Below, piece by piece: positions 31,640 through 43,128 of a stretch of DNA of 64,000 nt. The DNA comes from Okapia johnstoni (taxonomy: Eukaryota > Chordata > Mammalia > Artiodactyla > Giraffidae). The position numbers and the translations under genes were made by a program. Positions within the stretch are counted from its first letter, which is position 1, and the number at the start of each line of letters is the position of its first letter. The notes under the pieces were generated by a model. The model did not search any database. It saw only the letters and a program-made list of their open reading frames with translations, and was not told the origin of the DNA. The DNA lies in the NCBI GenBank assembly GCA_024291935.2, contig CM044309.1:101147628-101211627 (forward strand), written 5' to 3'.

Positions 31640-32440
31640 TTCCCATTTTTTTTAAAAAACATGAAGTATAGTTAATTTATAATGTTGTGCCACTTTCTGC
31701 TATACAGCAAAATAACTCAGTTAAACACACATGCACATTCTTTTGTTGTATTCTTTCCCATTATGGTTTATCATAGGATAGTGAATATAGTTCACTATGC
31801 TGTATATTAGGACTTTGTTGTTTATCCATTATAAATGTAATAGTTTGCATCCACCAACCCCAAACTACCAGTCCATCCCTCTTCCCCACCTCCCTTGGTA
31901 GCTACAAATCTGTTGTCTATGAGTCTGTTTCTGTTCTGTACTTAGGTTCGTTTGTATCATATTTTAAATTCTAGATCTGGTATTTGTTTTTCTCTTTCTG
32001 ACTTATTTCACTTAATATGATAATCTCTAGTTACATCCGTGTTGCTATAAATGGCATTATTTAGTTATTTTTTTATGGCTGTGTACCATTCCATTGGAAA
32101 TATGTACCATATCTTCTTTACCCATTTCTCTGTCATTGGACATTTAGGTTGTTTCCATGCTTTGGCTTTTGCAAATAGGGCTGCTATGAATATGGGGGTG
32201 CATGTAACTTTTTGAATTATGGTTTTGTCCAGGTATATTCCCTGGAGTGGGATTGCTGGATCATATGGTAATTTTATTTTTAGTTTTCTGAGGAACCTCC
32301 GTATTGTTCTCCATAGTGGCTGCCCCAACTTACATTCCCGCCAACAGTGTAAGAGGGTTCCCTTTTCTCCACACATTCTGCAGCGTTTGTTATTTGTAGA
32401 CCTTAATAATGGCCTTTCTGACAGGTCTGAGGTGGTACCC
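31640..32440 (-). mobile_element. L1 LINE 3' end with ORF2 C-terminus, antisense
   Basis: Antisense artiodactyl-type L1: 'aacatgaagtatagttaatt', 'gctatacagcaaaataactc', 'ctctttctgacttatttcac', 'atggctgtgtaccattccat', 'ttccctggagtgggattgct'. The ORF2 end is listed separately. 5'-truncated. Confidence 0.92.
32065..32376 (-). pseudogene. L1 ORF2 C-terminal fragment
   Basis: A 103-residue open frame with the conserved L1 ORF2p C-terminus: '[16 protein letters not shown]', '[20 protein letters not shown]', 'CTPIFIAALFAKAKAWKQPK' and 'WYTAIKK'. The zinc-knuckle-like C and H residues are partly kept. No RT or endonuclease portion is present. Confidence 0.93.
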
Positions 32441-32484
32441 TTGTTGATTTTTTTAAATCATCTTTTTTTCCCACACCAAAGCTT

Positions 32485-32550
32485 AAACTCCTGGAGGCTG
32501 GTGCTCCTGTCTGTTCTGTTTAGTGCTTGGCACAAAGTAGATACTTGAAA
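32485..32550 (+). repeat. L2 3' end
   Basis: 'ttaaactcctggaggctggt' followed by 'tttagtgcttggcacaaagt' is the L2 end pattern. Confidence 0.55.
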
Positions 32551-32640
32551 ATTATCTGTTGCAAGAAGACATAAATGAAAAAGTGAGGTTTAATTTGGGA
32601 ATGTAGACTTTTGCGTGTGGGCATAGCTGTACTTCTCCCC

Positions 32641-32694
32641 ACTTCCCTCCCTCCCTTCCTCTCTTCCTTCCTTCCTTCCTTCCTCTCTCTCTCC
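32641..32694. repeat. pyrimidine microsatellite (TTCC/TCCC)n
   Basis: Uninterrupted pyrimidine run of about 54 bases of TCCC, TTCC and TCTC units. The 152-codon frame starting at 32611 gets its Pro/Ser/Leu-rich start from it. Confidence 0.9.
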
Positions 32695-33049
32695 TGTCGC
32701 TTTAAGGGTAGAAGAAAGTATCTGTGCTCACTGCACAAACACAAATTGTTCTCTCCCTGCTGTGGTGAGTGTGATTTTGTCTCGTTTTGCACTTCACTCG
32801 TCTCTGAGCTGCAAAGAGGTCAGGCGGTCAGTTCTCAGTCCTGCTTGGCCACCTCTTCTGGGAGGAAAGGCAGTAGAAGGGAACTATCCCTGTATTTGTG
32901 GTGCTCAGAAGCCGCTGATGCTGAATTGCTCAGGGCCCCTCACCAAAGGCTCTTGGAGGAAGGCATTACCTCCACCTCTGCATTTGAGTGGAAGAGGCTG
33001 TGTAGATCCAGGAATGGAGAACCAACGTGTGGATATGTCTATGCAGTCC
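32695..33049. other. single-copy DNA
   Basis: No repeat recognised. Two overlapping frames (to 33069 and 33214) are open but match nothing I recognise. Confidence 0.3.
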
Positions 33050-33143
33050 TGTGCATCAAAAACACTTAGGATGGGATATGTTGTAAAAGTCCTGCTTCCT
33101 CTCTTTAAACACCCAGTAAAACATGAAAGGGGCTCAGAAACAC
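33050..33143 (+). repeat. 94-bp local duplication, copy 1
   Basis: Starts 'tgtgcatcaaaaacacttag' and ends 'ggggctcagaaacac'. Direct-orientation partner at 33731-33824 with 5 mismatches and no gaps. Homology stops sharply at both ends. Confidence 0.9.
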
Positions 33144-33179
33144 AATTTGGTCACTGGATGATAATGGCTGTGTTTGGGC

Positions 33180-33625
33180 TCACCAGCTGGAGAAATACAG
33201 GAAGATTGGACTGAGGTGATAGGCAGTGGGTGGAGGAGGCTACTGGGAAAATACTTCAGATAAACTTTTCTGGGATAAAATCCTGAACCAAGGGAATGAC
33301 AGTGGAACAGAGAGGAAAAGACTGATCTGACTGTTGATGATGTATTTAATGTTCAATGATTAGATGTTACCTTTATTTATGTACAATCCATACTTCACCT
33401 ACTGCCGAGAAAGATTTGAAGGGGATGACTAGTTGAAGGTGAGGGATGAGTTAAGAATGACCCTAACTCCCCTAGCCTGAGTGATGAGGAAAAGAAGGGT
33501 ATTCCTATCTGAGTCAGGAAGGGCTGGGAGGAGAAAATACTTGTGAGCAGACAATGATGTGTTCAGTTTTGGATTTGTCACTCTTGAGGTGATGACGCAT
33601 ATTCAGATAGAAGAGTCTCCTAGAC
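33180..33625 (+). repeat. ancient LINE-derived repeat (family of 2395), interior
   Basis: Landmarks 'gaggtgataggcagtggg', 'gagttaagaatgaccctaac', 'acaatgatgtgttcagtttt' and 'ctcttgaggtgatgacgcat' follow the interior of this family. It lies between the two copies of the 94-bp duplication. Confidence 0.5.
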
Positions 33626-33730
33626 TATTGTAAACAACTTACTCAAATAATTCCTACCATTGATAGGGAGGGTGCCTGAAAAAGAAATATATGTGATGAA
33701 CAGATAAATATGAACACCATAGTTTGTAGC

Positions 33731-33824
33731 TGTGCATCAAAAAGACTTAGGATGGGATACGTTGTGAAAGTCCTGCTTCCTGCCTTTAAACACCCAGTAA
33801 AACATGAAAGGGGCTCAGAAACAC
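33731..33824 (+). repeat. 94-bp local duplication, copy 2
   Basis: Starts 'tgtgcatcaaaaagacttag', 681 bp downstream of copy 1, 89 of 94 positions identical. Confidence 0.9.
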
Positions 33825-34029
33825 GAAGCAGACAGAAGAAGGACTCTCCCGGGATACAGGAAAGCAAAACTTCCAACAATCTGGTGTAGTTTCAAGATCC
33901 TAGGATGCAACCACAGAAAACAGACTTCTCGGAATGTGTGTTTGGAGGGAAGGGTACACGCATGTGCAAGCATATGATAATCAAAATTACAACTCCTTTG
34001 GAGCAAAGATATTACACTGAAAGGCAGTA

Positions 34030-34230
34030 AAACACAAACAATGGCTATGGTTTTTCCAGGAGTCATGTACGGATGTGAGAGTTGGGCCATAAAGAAAGCT
34101 GAGCGCCAAAGAATTGATGCTTTTGAACTGTGGTGTTGGAGAAGGCTCTTGAGAGTCCCTTGGACTGCTGCGGTTCATGGGGTCGCAAAGAGTTGGACAC
34201 AACTGAGCGACTGAACTGAATTGAACTGAT
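34030..34230 (+). mobile_element. BovB LINE 3' end with large internal deletion
   Basis: Sense BovB from 'gtaaaacacaaacaatggct' / 'atggatgtgagagtt'-type sequence to 'gagagtcccttggactgc', then directly the element end 'ttcatggggtcgcaaagagt' and tail 'actgagcgactgaactgaat'. Several hundred consensus bases between are missing at a junction with the 3-bp microhomology 'tgc' (near 34166). Confidence 0.88.
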
Positions 34231-34234
34231 CCTA

Positions 34235-34322
34235 AAACCGCAAGAAACTGGGAGATAATAAATTTGTGTTGTTTGAGCTTCTAAGTGTGTGGTTATTTGT
34301 TATGGGAATGACAGAAAACTAA
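34235..34322 (+). repeat. MaLR/MLT1-type LTR 3' end
   Basis: 'gagataataaatttgtgttg' followed by 'gtgtgtggttatttgttatg' and 'gaaaactaatt' is the typical 3' end of this LTR group. Confidence 0.6.
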
Positions 34323-34374
34323 TTCATCATCAGAATCATCTTGGTTTTTTATTGGATTTCTTACTTATTGCTTG

Positions 34375-34495
34375 CCTGCCCAATTGAAAGTCAGCTTTAG
34401 GAGAGCCTTTGTCTATCTGGCCACCACTTTGTCTCTATTGACTAGAATAATTTAGTAGGTGATAATTTTCGGTTGTTGAGTGAATAAATGACTAT
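34375..34495 (+). repeat. L2 3' end
   Basis: Diverged L2 end: 'ctttgtctatctggccacca', 'gttgttgagtgaataaatga'. Confidence 0.5.
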
Positions 34496-35200
34496 GAAAT
34501 ATATACATATTTGTATGAGATCAGTGTATACACATTACTTGATGAATTGCTTTTTCCACTTCATGATATGTCTTATGGATCTTTCCCTATCAGTTCTTTT
34601 TATTCTCATTTAAAATTAACTTATTTTTAAATATTTATTTTTAATTGGAGGATAATTGCTTTACAATGTTGTGTTTGTTTCTGCCATACAACAGTGTGAA
34701 TCAGCCATAAGTGTACATGAGTCCCTTCCCGTTTGAACCTCCATCCAACCCTCCATCCGATCCTACCCCTCTCGGTTGTTACAGAGTACTGGGTTGAGCT
34801 CCCTGTTATATAACAACTTCCTACTGGCTATCTGTTTTAGATTCCATATCAGTTTTCATAGTTATAATTCATTATTTTTGTTACTACATTCAATTCATGA
34901 TTGGATGTTTAACCATTTTGTTAATCATTCCCTTACTGATGGACATATAGGCTATTTTCAGTTTTTCTCTCTGTGTGTCTCTGAGCACATGTCTAAGTAT
35001 TTCTATGGGATAGAAATGGAATTGTCAGTCAAAGGATGTGTCCTTATAAGCTTGATGGACACTGTTAAATGGCCCTCTAAAAATACTACACAACAGACAT
35101 CCCGAATAATTGAGTAGGAGAGTTACTATTTCTCTACACTCTTGCAAATGTTGGTCTTTTTAATCCATTTGATATTTTAAAACTCTGTGGTGGGTAAATA
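34496..35200 (-). repeat. old L1M-type LINE, antisense, split by a younger L1
   Basis: Antisense old-L1 landmarks after 34850: 'cccttactgatggacatata', 'gtatttctatgggatagaaa', 'tggaattgtcagtcaaagga', 'ttaaatggccctctaaaaat'. The left part (34496-34615) continues across the L1 insertion. AT-rich DNA to about 35390 may be an extension. Confidence 0.6.
34622..34845 (-). mobile_element. L1 LINE 3' end, antisense
   Basis: 'ttaattggaggataattgct', 'gtgaatcagccataagtgta', 'tacccctctcggttgttaca', 'ctactggctatctgttttag'. Same L1 end as at 20045. Younger than the L1M around it. Confidence 0.85.
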
Positions 35201-35395
35201 TTCAATAACTATATGGTATATTTAATATTTGGTCATGCAAATTCACATTTAATTTTTTCCTTACATTTCTTGTGTATTTTAAATGTTCAATTATCATATT
35301 TTCCTTTATAAGAACTTTACACTCAGTATGTTGTTTTTTCAGATTATTTTTAATATATATTAATTTGGAGAGAATTATTACATACAAAGGGGCTT

Positions 35396-35722
35396 CTCTG
35401 GTAGCTCACCTGGTAAAGAATTTGACTGCAATGTATGAGGCCCCCATTCGATTCCTGGATTGGGAAGTTCCCCTGGAGAAGGGATAGGCTACCCACTCCA
35501 GTATTCTTGGGCTTCCCTGGTGGCTCAGATGGTAAAGAATCTGCCTGTAATGAGGGAGACCTGGCTTCGATCCCTGGGTTGGGATGATCCACTGGAGAAG
35601 CGCATGGCAACTCACTCTGGTATTCTTGTCTAGAGAATCCCCATGGGCAGAGGAGCCTGGCAGGCTACAGTCCACAGGGTCACAAAGAGTTGAACACAAC
35701 TGAGTGACTAAGCATAGCACAG
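35396..35722 (+). mobile_element. dimeric Bov-tA SINE
   Basis: A 3'-truncated Bov-tA unit ending 'cactccagtattcttgg' is fused directly to a full second unit beginning 'gcttccctggtggctcagat'. The same architecture and fusion point occur at 52425-52752. Flanked by short imperfect duplications ('ttacatac' 35388-35395 / 'ttacatgc' 35723-35730), so the dimer inserted as one unit. Confidence 0.92.
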
Positions 35723-35730
35723 TTACATGC

Positions 35731-37202
35731 CAACTATTGAATCCTTTATCACATTTATTGTCAGGCTAATCTTAGCACTTTGCTGTTATCGTGATACGAT
35801 CCTCTGTCTACTACATTTTCAAAGTGGATATTGTTGACAAGTAAAGATGCTAGTGGTTTCCCTTATAATAGTCACAATAGTTTTCTAGTTGATCATTTTA
35901 GATTTCTGTGTAGATAATCACATCATACACAGATAATTAGTTTTGTAGGAATTTCTTTCCATTTTCCCATCTCATTTCTTTTCTGTACTTCTTGTATTGG
36001 TCATAATTGATGGATGAATTTCTTGTCCTGTCCTTAGCTTAAATGGAAGAGGTTTTATATTGCTTCTTACTTAACTCAGTTTGATCATGTATACACAGAT
36101 TTTTAGATTTGTTATGACTTAATTGGAGAAATTTCCTTCCTTCCTTATATCAAGGAATATGTATAGACAGTAGATGATGAAGAATAGGTCTGCAAAGAAT
36201 GTTGTTTTTTGGTACACTGCTATGGAAAGAAAGAGGGAGGAAGAATAGAAACTTAAAGTACAAGGAAAGCAGGATGAAAAAGAAGGTAAGAAAAGCTATG
36301 AGAGAGAAAATATGAACACAAAACAAGACAATAACAGTACAGAGTGCATGTTCCCAGACCTCAGTAGAAAATGTGGCTGGACAACTTGCCTTTTGGGTAG
36401 AAGAAAAGACATGTGTGGCAGGAGAAAAGGAAAATGAATGATAGGCATTGGGTGAAGATGGGCATGATGGGCATCATCATGGCATCAGGCCTGAGGTGGA
36501 ACTGTGGGTAAAACCTTAACAGCCAAGATTTCCCAACACACAGCCAGAAATCCTGTACCATCTAAGCAATGACAGTGCCATACTCAGACACCTTGACCGC
36601 TCCGACTAATGTTGATGGGGCTCAGATGTCGGGGTTTGGCAGGGTCATCTGTGTGCGTAAGACTGGATGCATAAGTTTGGACTTATAAGCACATTTTCCA
36701 TTGTAGAGTCCATTTGGCACCCCACCCTCCACCTGTCTCCACAGAAGTGGACTACTCAAAGGTGATGGAAGACATTGTAGGATGCTGTAAATGTTCTGCC
36801 AATTTTTAGCTCGCGTGAAGCATGTAAGTGCCTTGGAGAAAGACAAAGATTTTCCTGTGTAAATGTAATCAGAATGACTGAAACTCAAGTTTCCCTCGGT
36901 ATCTCAGTACTACATAACAGCATCTCTTCTGTATACCTGCCACTCGAAAGATGCCAGACTCTGACATCTGTATATTTCCAAGTCCATATTATTTTAATGG
37001 TCTTTTCTTCACAATCATGATTTTTTCCCCCTTTAAGTCATTTACTAGGAATAAGCTTAAAGTTAGTTTATTTTTTAAATGGCAAGTTGTTTTTTTATTT
37101 TTCCTCTCTCAAAGGAATCTCTACCGAAGTTCTCTTCTCCTAGCTGTCACTGTACTTTGTGGTGTTATTTTCCTAACACTTACGTCACTGTTGATGTCAG
37201 CT
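35731..37202. other. AT-rich single-copy DNA
   Basis: 1.5 kb without recognised repeats. Purine-rich 36220-36330. No coding signature. Confidence 0.35.
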
Positions 37203-37320
37203 TTCTCCTAGACTGTATGGCCTCTGAGGACTGATAACTGTGTCTTTTTGACTCCTTCTTTCGTTCTTTACACAGTGCCTGGAATATAAAGAGTAATCAG
37301 CAAATTTGTTAATAAATTAA
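37203..37320 (+). repeat. L2 3' end
   Basis: 'tcctagactgtatggcctct', 'ctgataactgtgtc', 'cacagtgcctggaatataaa' and a decayed 'aataaatt' end. Confidence 0.6.
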
Positions 37321-37968
37321 TTCTTAAAAGAAATGAATAAGATAATGTATTTACATGTATCTTTCTTAGGAATAGTCTCAACATAGTGGTTCAGAGTGAA
37401 TTTATCAAGGCAAACGTGAGAATGGAGGTAATTGTTTTGCCAAATATATTTTAGTAGTTTTGCTTAATAGAATACTTAATTGATTTGTCATATGAATATT
37501 GTTTGATTCTACTGCTGTTACCATGGAGTATACCATCACAACCATCATCATCACCAGGCTATTAGGTAGTGTTCTTGGAGGTATAGGATTTCAAGCACTC
37601 TTTGGTGACTAATTCATTCTTTCTCTCATTATTATTCCTATGAGGTAGTAGGTGGTGGGGCATAATTTTTTTCTGGACTCTGTGTCTGGGGAGCTTCTTC
37701 CTGGGACAAAGCTGAGTAGATTCACTTTCTTTTTACAGCCCTTTGTCCAGAAGGACAGTCTTTGCATAGAGACCAGAGGTCACTGCGTTGCTGACAGGGA
37801 GGGGTCTGTGGGCTCCTCGGGAAGGAGCATAGTCACACTCTGAGGGAGGGGAGCTGGCTGGGCAAATTTCCTCTCATTTTCTGGGACCTGTTCCTCTCCA
37901 GTCCTGCTCTGGACAGTTTCCCTTTGGGGCTTATGGGTTTTCAGAATAGATATATATCACAGGACCAT
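37321..37968. other. single-copy DNA
   Basis: A weak MIR-like piece near 37600-37660. No coding signature. Confidence 0.35.
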
Positions 37969-37975
37969 GAACCTC

Positions 37976-38194
37976 TTCCCAGGTGGTGCTAGTAGTAAGG
38001 AACCCCTCTGCTAGTGCTAGGAGACATAAGAGACACAGGTTCAATTCCTGGGTTGGAAAGATCCCCTGGAGGAGGGCATGGCAACCCACTCCAGTATTCT
38101 TGCCTGGAGAATCCCATGGACAGAGGAGCCTGATGTGCTATAGTCCGTGGGGTTGTAAAGAGGCAGACACGACTGAAGCAACTTGGCACAGCAC
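37976..38194 (+). mobile_element. Bov-tA SINE with target-site duplication
   Basis: Full-length copy of the 'cataagagac' subtype. Flanked by the 7-bp duplication 'gaacctc' at 37969-37975 and 38195-38201. Confidence 0.93.
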
Positions 38195-38201
38195 GAACCT
38201 C

Positions 38202-40520
38202 CTTTCATTCCTCTACATTCTTCAGGGAGCTGTGGCAGGAGCGGAGGTGAAAACACTGCTTGTTCTTTATTATTGGGGAAAATGAGGCAGGTTCAGTATT
38301 GATACGGCATTTACAAAAAAATCTTAGCTTCCTAAAAGATTTCAGATTCATAAAGTCTAGACCTAAAAGAAATAAACTGATTTAATCTCTTTATTTTAAA
38401 AAGGGGAAAATTGATACCTAAATATCACCCAGTACTAGAATCAGTACCAAACCTTAGAGTCCCTGGTCCAGGACTTATTTGGTGATGCAAAGACTTGAAT
38501 AATTATTCAGTTAAAGTGTTAACATTATTTGATTATAAAAATTTACTTATAGCTTTTTAGTAGAGGAAGAGATCATTTAATTCCTAGTCCAAGAATAAAG
38601 CACTACATTTTCAAGATACAGTTTTGTGGAAACTGCTCTTTTAATTATGTACTTGATTATATATTAGTCATGCATTTTCAGAAGAAATACAGCCACTGAG
38701 TCAAAGTATAAGACTGACTTATTTTTTGAGTTTGTGATTCTAGAAAAAAGTGGCAGCACAGAGCAGAGGACAGGGAAGAGGCAATGGCAGAGCCGGCTTC
38801 TGGTCTGACTCTGCCCCCAACTTTCCGTGGGCCGTCGAATCCTGCTTAGCTCTGGTAGCTCGTCTGTAAAATGCCTTCTTTCCCTTCTAGAATCATGGGG
38901 ACACACATGAGCAAAGTTAAGTCAAAGTGCTTTGAAACACACTTTCTCTATAGAATGGAATTGCATTCCTCTGTTTATGTTAATATGCAGAGCTATTGGC
39001 TTAAGGCATATTCCTGAGGACTTTATTCCAAAATGCCAGATATTACCTTCTTTGTAGACTTTCACCAAGAAGAAAACTTGTTAACTTTGGAGAGAGGGTT
39101 AAGAACAAAGGATAATAACACTAGGTAGAGGGTTTCAACTCCTAGCCTGTCTCCTCCATGTCACACACCTGCCCTCTGGCTGGGGCCATCAGTGATAGCA
39201 AAAGTTAATTCTGAGACTTCTGGAACTAAAGATAATCCATCACTTCAAAGCATCTACTCTGTCAAAAACGTTGGCGATCTCTCAATTTACAAGTCAACAA
39301 TTACTTACAGTTGCTTATAAAGAATACTTTGGTCCCTATTTCACTTTTGAAATGGTGGAGGAAAAATTTTAAGCATCTTAAATACTTAAGATGTTGTATC
39401 AATTTGAACTAAGACACTCTGTCTGAAATGTGTTACTAAGTGTGACAGGGGTGGGTTGAATAAAAGGCCAAAGAAGGAAAGAAGATAGCTGACAAGAAAC
39501 GAAACCCTGTGCTAGCCGAAGAATGCTAGGCAGCTGTCTGCCTGAGTTTGTCTAGTAACTGAGTTCATTGCTCAAATGTAACAACTTTGTCTTAAGAGCG
39601 AGAAGAAAGTACTGGAGCAACAGGTTGTTGATGGAAGCACATCTCACACTTTGTCATGATAAGCAGCTGGCCCTTTCAACACTGTTCCTGTCAACATGTA
39701 GGTCACTGTGTTTAGTTTTGTGATGCTTTTTACCGCTCTGAGGTCCTGACTCAGACAGTAGAGAGTAGGTGAATGGTCTTCACTGCTCACATAACTTTTC
39801 CTTTTTTTAAAAATTTTGCTCAGGGTTATTTCTATTTCTGACAGTTAAGACAGTTCATCACATAAATCTGTGGTAGAAATCTCTCATGTTAGCGGGCAAT
39901 GAAAGGCTTAAATCATTTTCTGTGAAGTTGCCTGTGTTGCTACATCACTGATGCTTTATCACTTATTTTTTAGCTCTTTCTTTGGCCAGGCAAGGATATC
40001 TATATTAGGCAAATGAAAAATGAGCTGCACTCTTATCCTCTTGTTAATACAGCTGGTCCTCTTCCAAAAATCGTATACTACCGCTGACGAATCACTGTAA
40101 TAATCACAAGCCTAAGCTTTAATTTCTTGGACCATTTTTATAAAGCGTTCATTTCTTAGCTATTAGGGTAGACAAAATTGTTTTGAAAAAATATCTAGAG
40201 CTTGTAATTCTTTCTTACTTGAGACCTGAAGTTTATTGACTAGAGCCTCAGTTCTATTGCTCATAGTAATGCATGACCCCAGGAGCATCTCTCTATCACA
40301 CTCTGCCTCAGTTTCCTCATCTATACCATCTCTTATCTTCAGTTCCCAGCACGGATGAAGTGACAGAGACATATGATCAGTTTCTCTAGAGGGGGCTCTT
40401 TAATGCAAGGTATTATTAACACTCAGATATGTGTTTTTAAACTGAGAATTTAAATTCTTTCCTTCAGAAGACATCTTTGAAAATTTAAGAATTTAAAATT
40501 ATAAACCTAAAAAATAATGT
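38202..40520. other. 2.3-kb low-repeat block
   Basis: The longest stretch with essentially no recognised repeat, apart from an antisense MIR remnant at about 40285-40335 ('ctgcctcagtttcctcatct'). Contains a small perfect hairpin: 8-bp arms 39374-39381 and 39386-39393 with a 4-base loop. No convincing open frame. May hold conserved non-coding sequence. Confidence 0.3.
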
Positions 40521-40718
40521 TTGCTTAGTCACTCAGTCGTGTCTGACCCCTTGGACTATTGCCCATCAGACTCCTCTGTCAATGCCTTTCCCAGGCAAGA
40601 ATACTGGGGTGGATTGCCATGCTCTTCTCCAGGGGATCTTCCCAACCCAGGGATTGAACTCAGGTCTCCTGGATTGGCAGGTGGATTCTTTACCATCTGA
40701 ACCACCAGGGAAGCCCAT
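40521..40718 (-). mobile_element. Bov-tA SINE, antisense
   Basis: Reads the reversed element from 'ttgcttagtcactcagtcgt' to 'ccatctgaaccaccagggaa'. Complete head and body with small losses in the 3' part. Confidence 0.92.
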
Positions 40719-41435
40719 GTGGAGAGTTGTCCCCAAAGGATGTCCCTGAGAGAAACACTATGGCTCCAACACCAACATTTTTTTCTGTAAGCAAATATCT
40801 AACAGGGAAGATGAAGTTACCCAGTAATCAAAATTCTAAATGAAAAAAAAACCCACTTCTGATTAGCAGAGGGGGCCTCTTATCCCCTGTTATGAACCTC
40901 GAAGAAGCTGCTTAGTTATTATTTTTAAGCTGAAACTGTGAGGAAGGCAAGTTTTGTTTTCAAAGATGCTCAGTATTCCCTTTCTTCTTCCTTCTATAGT
41001 ATGTCCTCTCTTCTCACCGATTTTCTGATCCCTGGGCAGGTGATGCCCTTGTGATGTGTCTCAGGTCTTTCTAAGTGTCCTGCCTATACCTGTTACCACA
41101 GGGAGTGCTTTGAACTCTGGATTCCATCCAACCCTATTTTCCAACAAAATTCCCCCCTTTTATAATTTTCCTTCATGACCTTGTCTAACAGTAATGGCTA
41201 CTATAATACTGGATGAAAGCATGTCTGTCCGATGAAGGAATATTAATGTTTTAATCTACAGGAGAAACGAATGCTGGGCATAATCGATGCTATGATGGAG
41301 AGCTCTTTGCTATCAGATCACTCTGGTCCAATTCCTGTGTGTTATTCTCAACAGGCATGGAAGTCAGTCCGTGAAAGGTCTGCTTCTAGGTCCCAGGAGG
41401 GCACAGGGTTCTAGATTCACCTCATCAACTCAAAA
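40719..41435. other. single-copy DNA
   Basis: No repeat or coding signature recognised. Confidence 0.35.
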
Positions 41436-41633
41436 AGTGAAAGTGAAAGTTGCTCAGTTGTGTCTGACTCATTGTGTCCCCATGGTCTATACGTTCCATG
41501 GGATTCTCCAGGCCAGAATACTGGAATGGGTGGTTTTTCCCTTCTCCAGGGGATCTTCCCAATCCAGGGATTGGACCCAGGTTTCCCGCATTGCAGGTGT
41601 ATTCTTTACCATCTGAGCCACAAGGGAAGCCCA
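41436..41633 (-). mobile_element. Bov-tA SINE, antisense
   Basis: From 'agtgaaagtgaaagttgctc' to 'tctgagccacaagggaagcc'. Directly followed by a second antisense copy. Confidence 0.92.
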
Positions 41634-41837
41634 ATGTTAGTTTCTCATTCTTGTTCATCTCTTTGCAACCCCATGGACTGTAGTCCCCCAGGCTCCTCTG
41701 TCTATGGAATTCTCCAGGCAAGAATATTGGAGTGGGTAGCCATTTTTTTCTCCAGGGGATCTTCCCAACCCAGGGATTGTACCCAGGTCTCCTGCATTGT
41801 AGGCAAATTCTTTACCCTCTGAGCCACCAGGGAAGCA
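41634..41837 (-). mobile_element. Bov-tA SINE, antisense, tandem partner
   Basis: From 'ctcattcttgttcatctctt' to 'tctgagccaccagggaagc'. The element's extreme 3' end is missing next to the head of the previous copy. Confidence 0.9.
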
Positions 41838-42909
41838 AAAAGTAACCAGGAGCCTATGCAGCTGATAAGCAGCAAACACCTACTTACTTTCTCAATGCTC
41901 TAAATAAAGAGGCCAAGCCAAGGATGTTCAAGTCCAGTCTGTCTTGAGTTTCCAGGAAATGACTGACCCAGAAGCCACAGTGCTTTCAGAAGCTCTGAAA
42001 TTAGAGATGGTAATGAACTCATAGATGGGTGAGGGGAAAGGATTAACACGTGAGCTGCCCATTTCCATGGATACACAGCTCCTTTCACTTATTTTTACTG
42101 GTCTTTTTACAGGGAGTCAGAGCTCCAATCCGATAGGACATCTGTGCTTCATTAGCTGTGTTTCATTAGGTTTATAATGTGATTTAAACGGACCCCTCAA
42201 AGCTGTAACAGGGGAGGCTCCTGAGAGTCCCAAGTTCCAGGCCTTGCCTCACAGGGGGCCCACAAAATGGCTACATGAATGGAGATGAGTGTTTAGAGGT
42301 CATGGGGCTGCTGGATGATGGATCTCAGGCTTGGATGAGGTTGAAAACATCTTTTATTCTGCAATTAAGGTCTTAAAAAAAGGGGCCTGCTACATCTGAG
42401 TGCATCTCTATAGGGAAAAAGAAGAATTTGGCTGAGAAGGCCTGGAAGGCTCCGCTAATTCTAGCAGTTCTAGCAGTTTGGGGTCCTTCACCCACCACTA
42501 TAGTCTTCGTTCTCTTTGCCTCGGAAGTCAGCACAATTAATATGTGTTTTCTAGGCTGTGGAAAGAAATGCAAACCATGCCGGTGGTTTGGTGGGCTGCA
42601 ACAGGAAGCAGGAAGCAGCCACTTTTTGAGTGTCCCCTCTAGCAATGATTAAAGTAGAAGCAGGTAGTCAGTCATGTGACAGGGTTGAAATGTATAAACT
42701 GGGTATCACACTGCTCTGAGAATAGTTGCTATGGTAACCCAGACAGAGATGGAACAGCAGTAAAGGAGAGCTGCCCTGAAAGCAAATGTTATTGATTAAA
42801 TGAGATTTTTTTTTTTTTTTGGTGTGGTGGTGGCTGGTGCTGGAAGTGGTGAGAATGGGCGTAGAGGCAGGTGAACCTACGCTAATGACCATATGGAGAG
42901 TGTGATTCA
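41838..42909. other. single-copy DNA
   Basis: Contains a T-run at about 42807-42820. No repeat or coding signature recognised. Confidence 0.35.
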
Positions 42910-43128
42910 TTTTTTTTTTTTATTTTGGTCACTCAGTCATGTCTGACTCTTTGAGACCCCATGAACTATCGCCTGCCAGTCTCCTCTGTCCATGGGATTT
43001 TCCAGGCAAGAATACTGGAGTGGGTTGCCATTCCCTTCTCCAGGGGATCTTCCTGACCTAGGGATCGAACCTGGGTCTCTTGAATTGGCAGGTGGATTTT
43101 TTACCAACTGAGCCACCAGGGAAGCCCC
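42910..43128 (-). mobile_element. Bov-tA SINE, antisense
   Basis: T-rich tail on the left, then 'ggtcactcagtcatgtctga' through 'ccaactgagccaccagggaa'. Confidence 0.92.

Noticed and set aside
32611..33214. Overlapping 152- and 150-codon open frames
   Set aside because: The first begins in a pyrimidine microsatellite. Neither resembles a known protein, and the end of both runs into the 94-bp duplicated segment.
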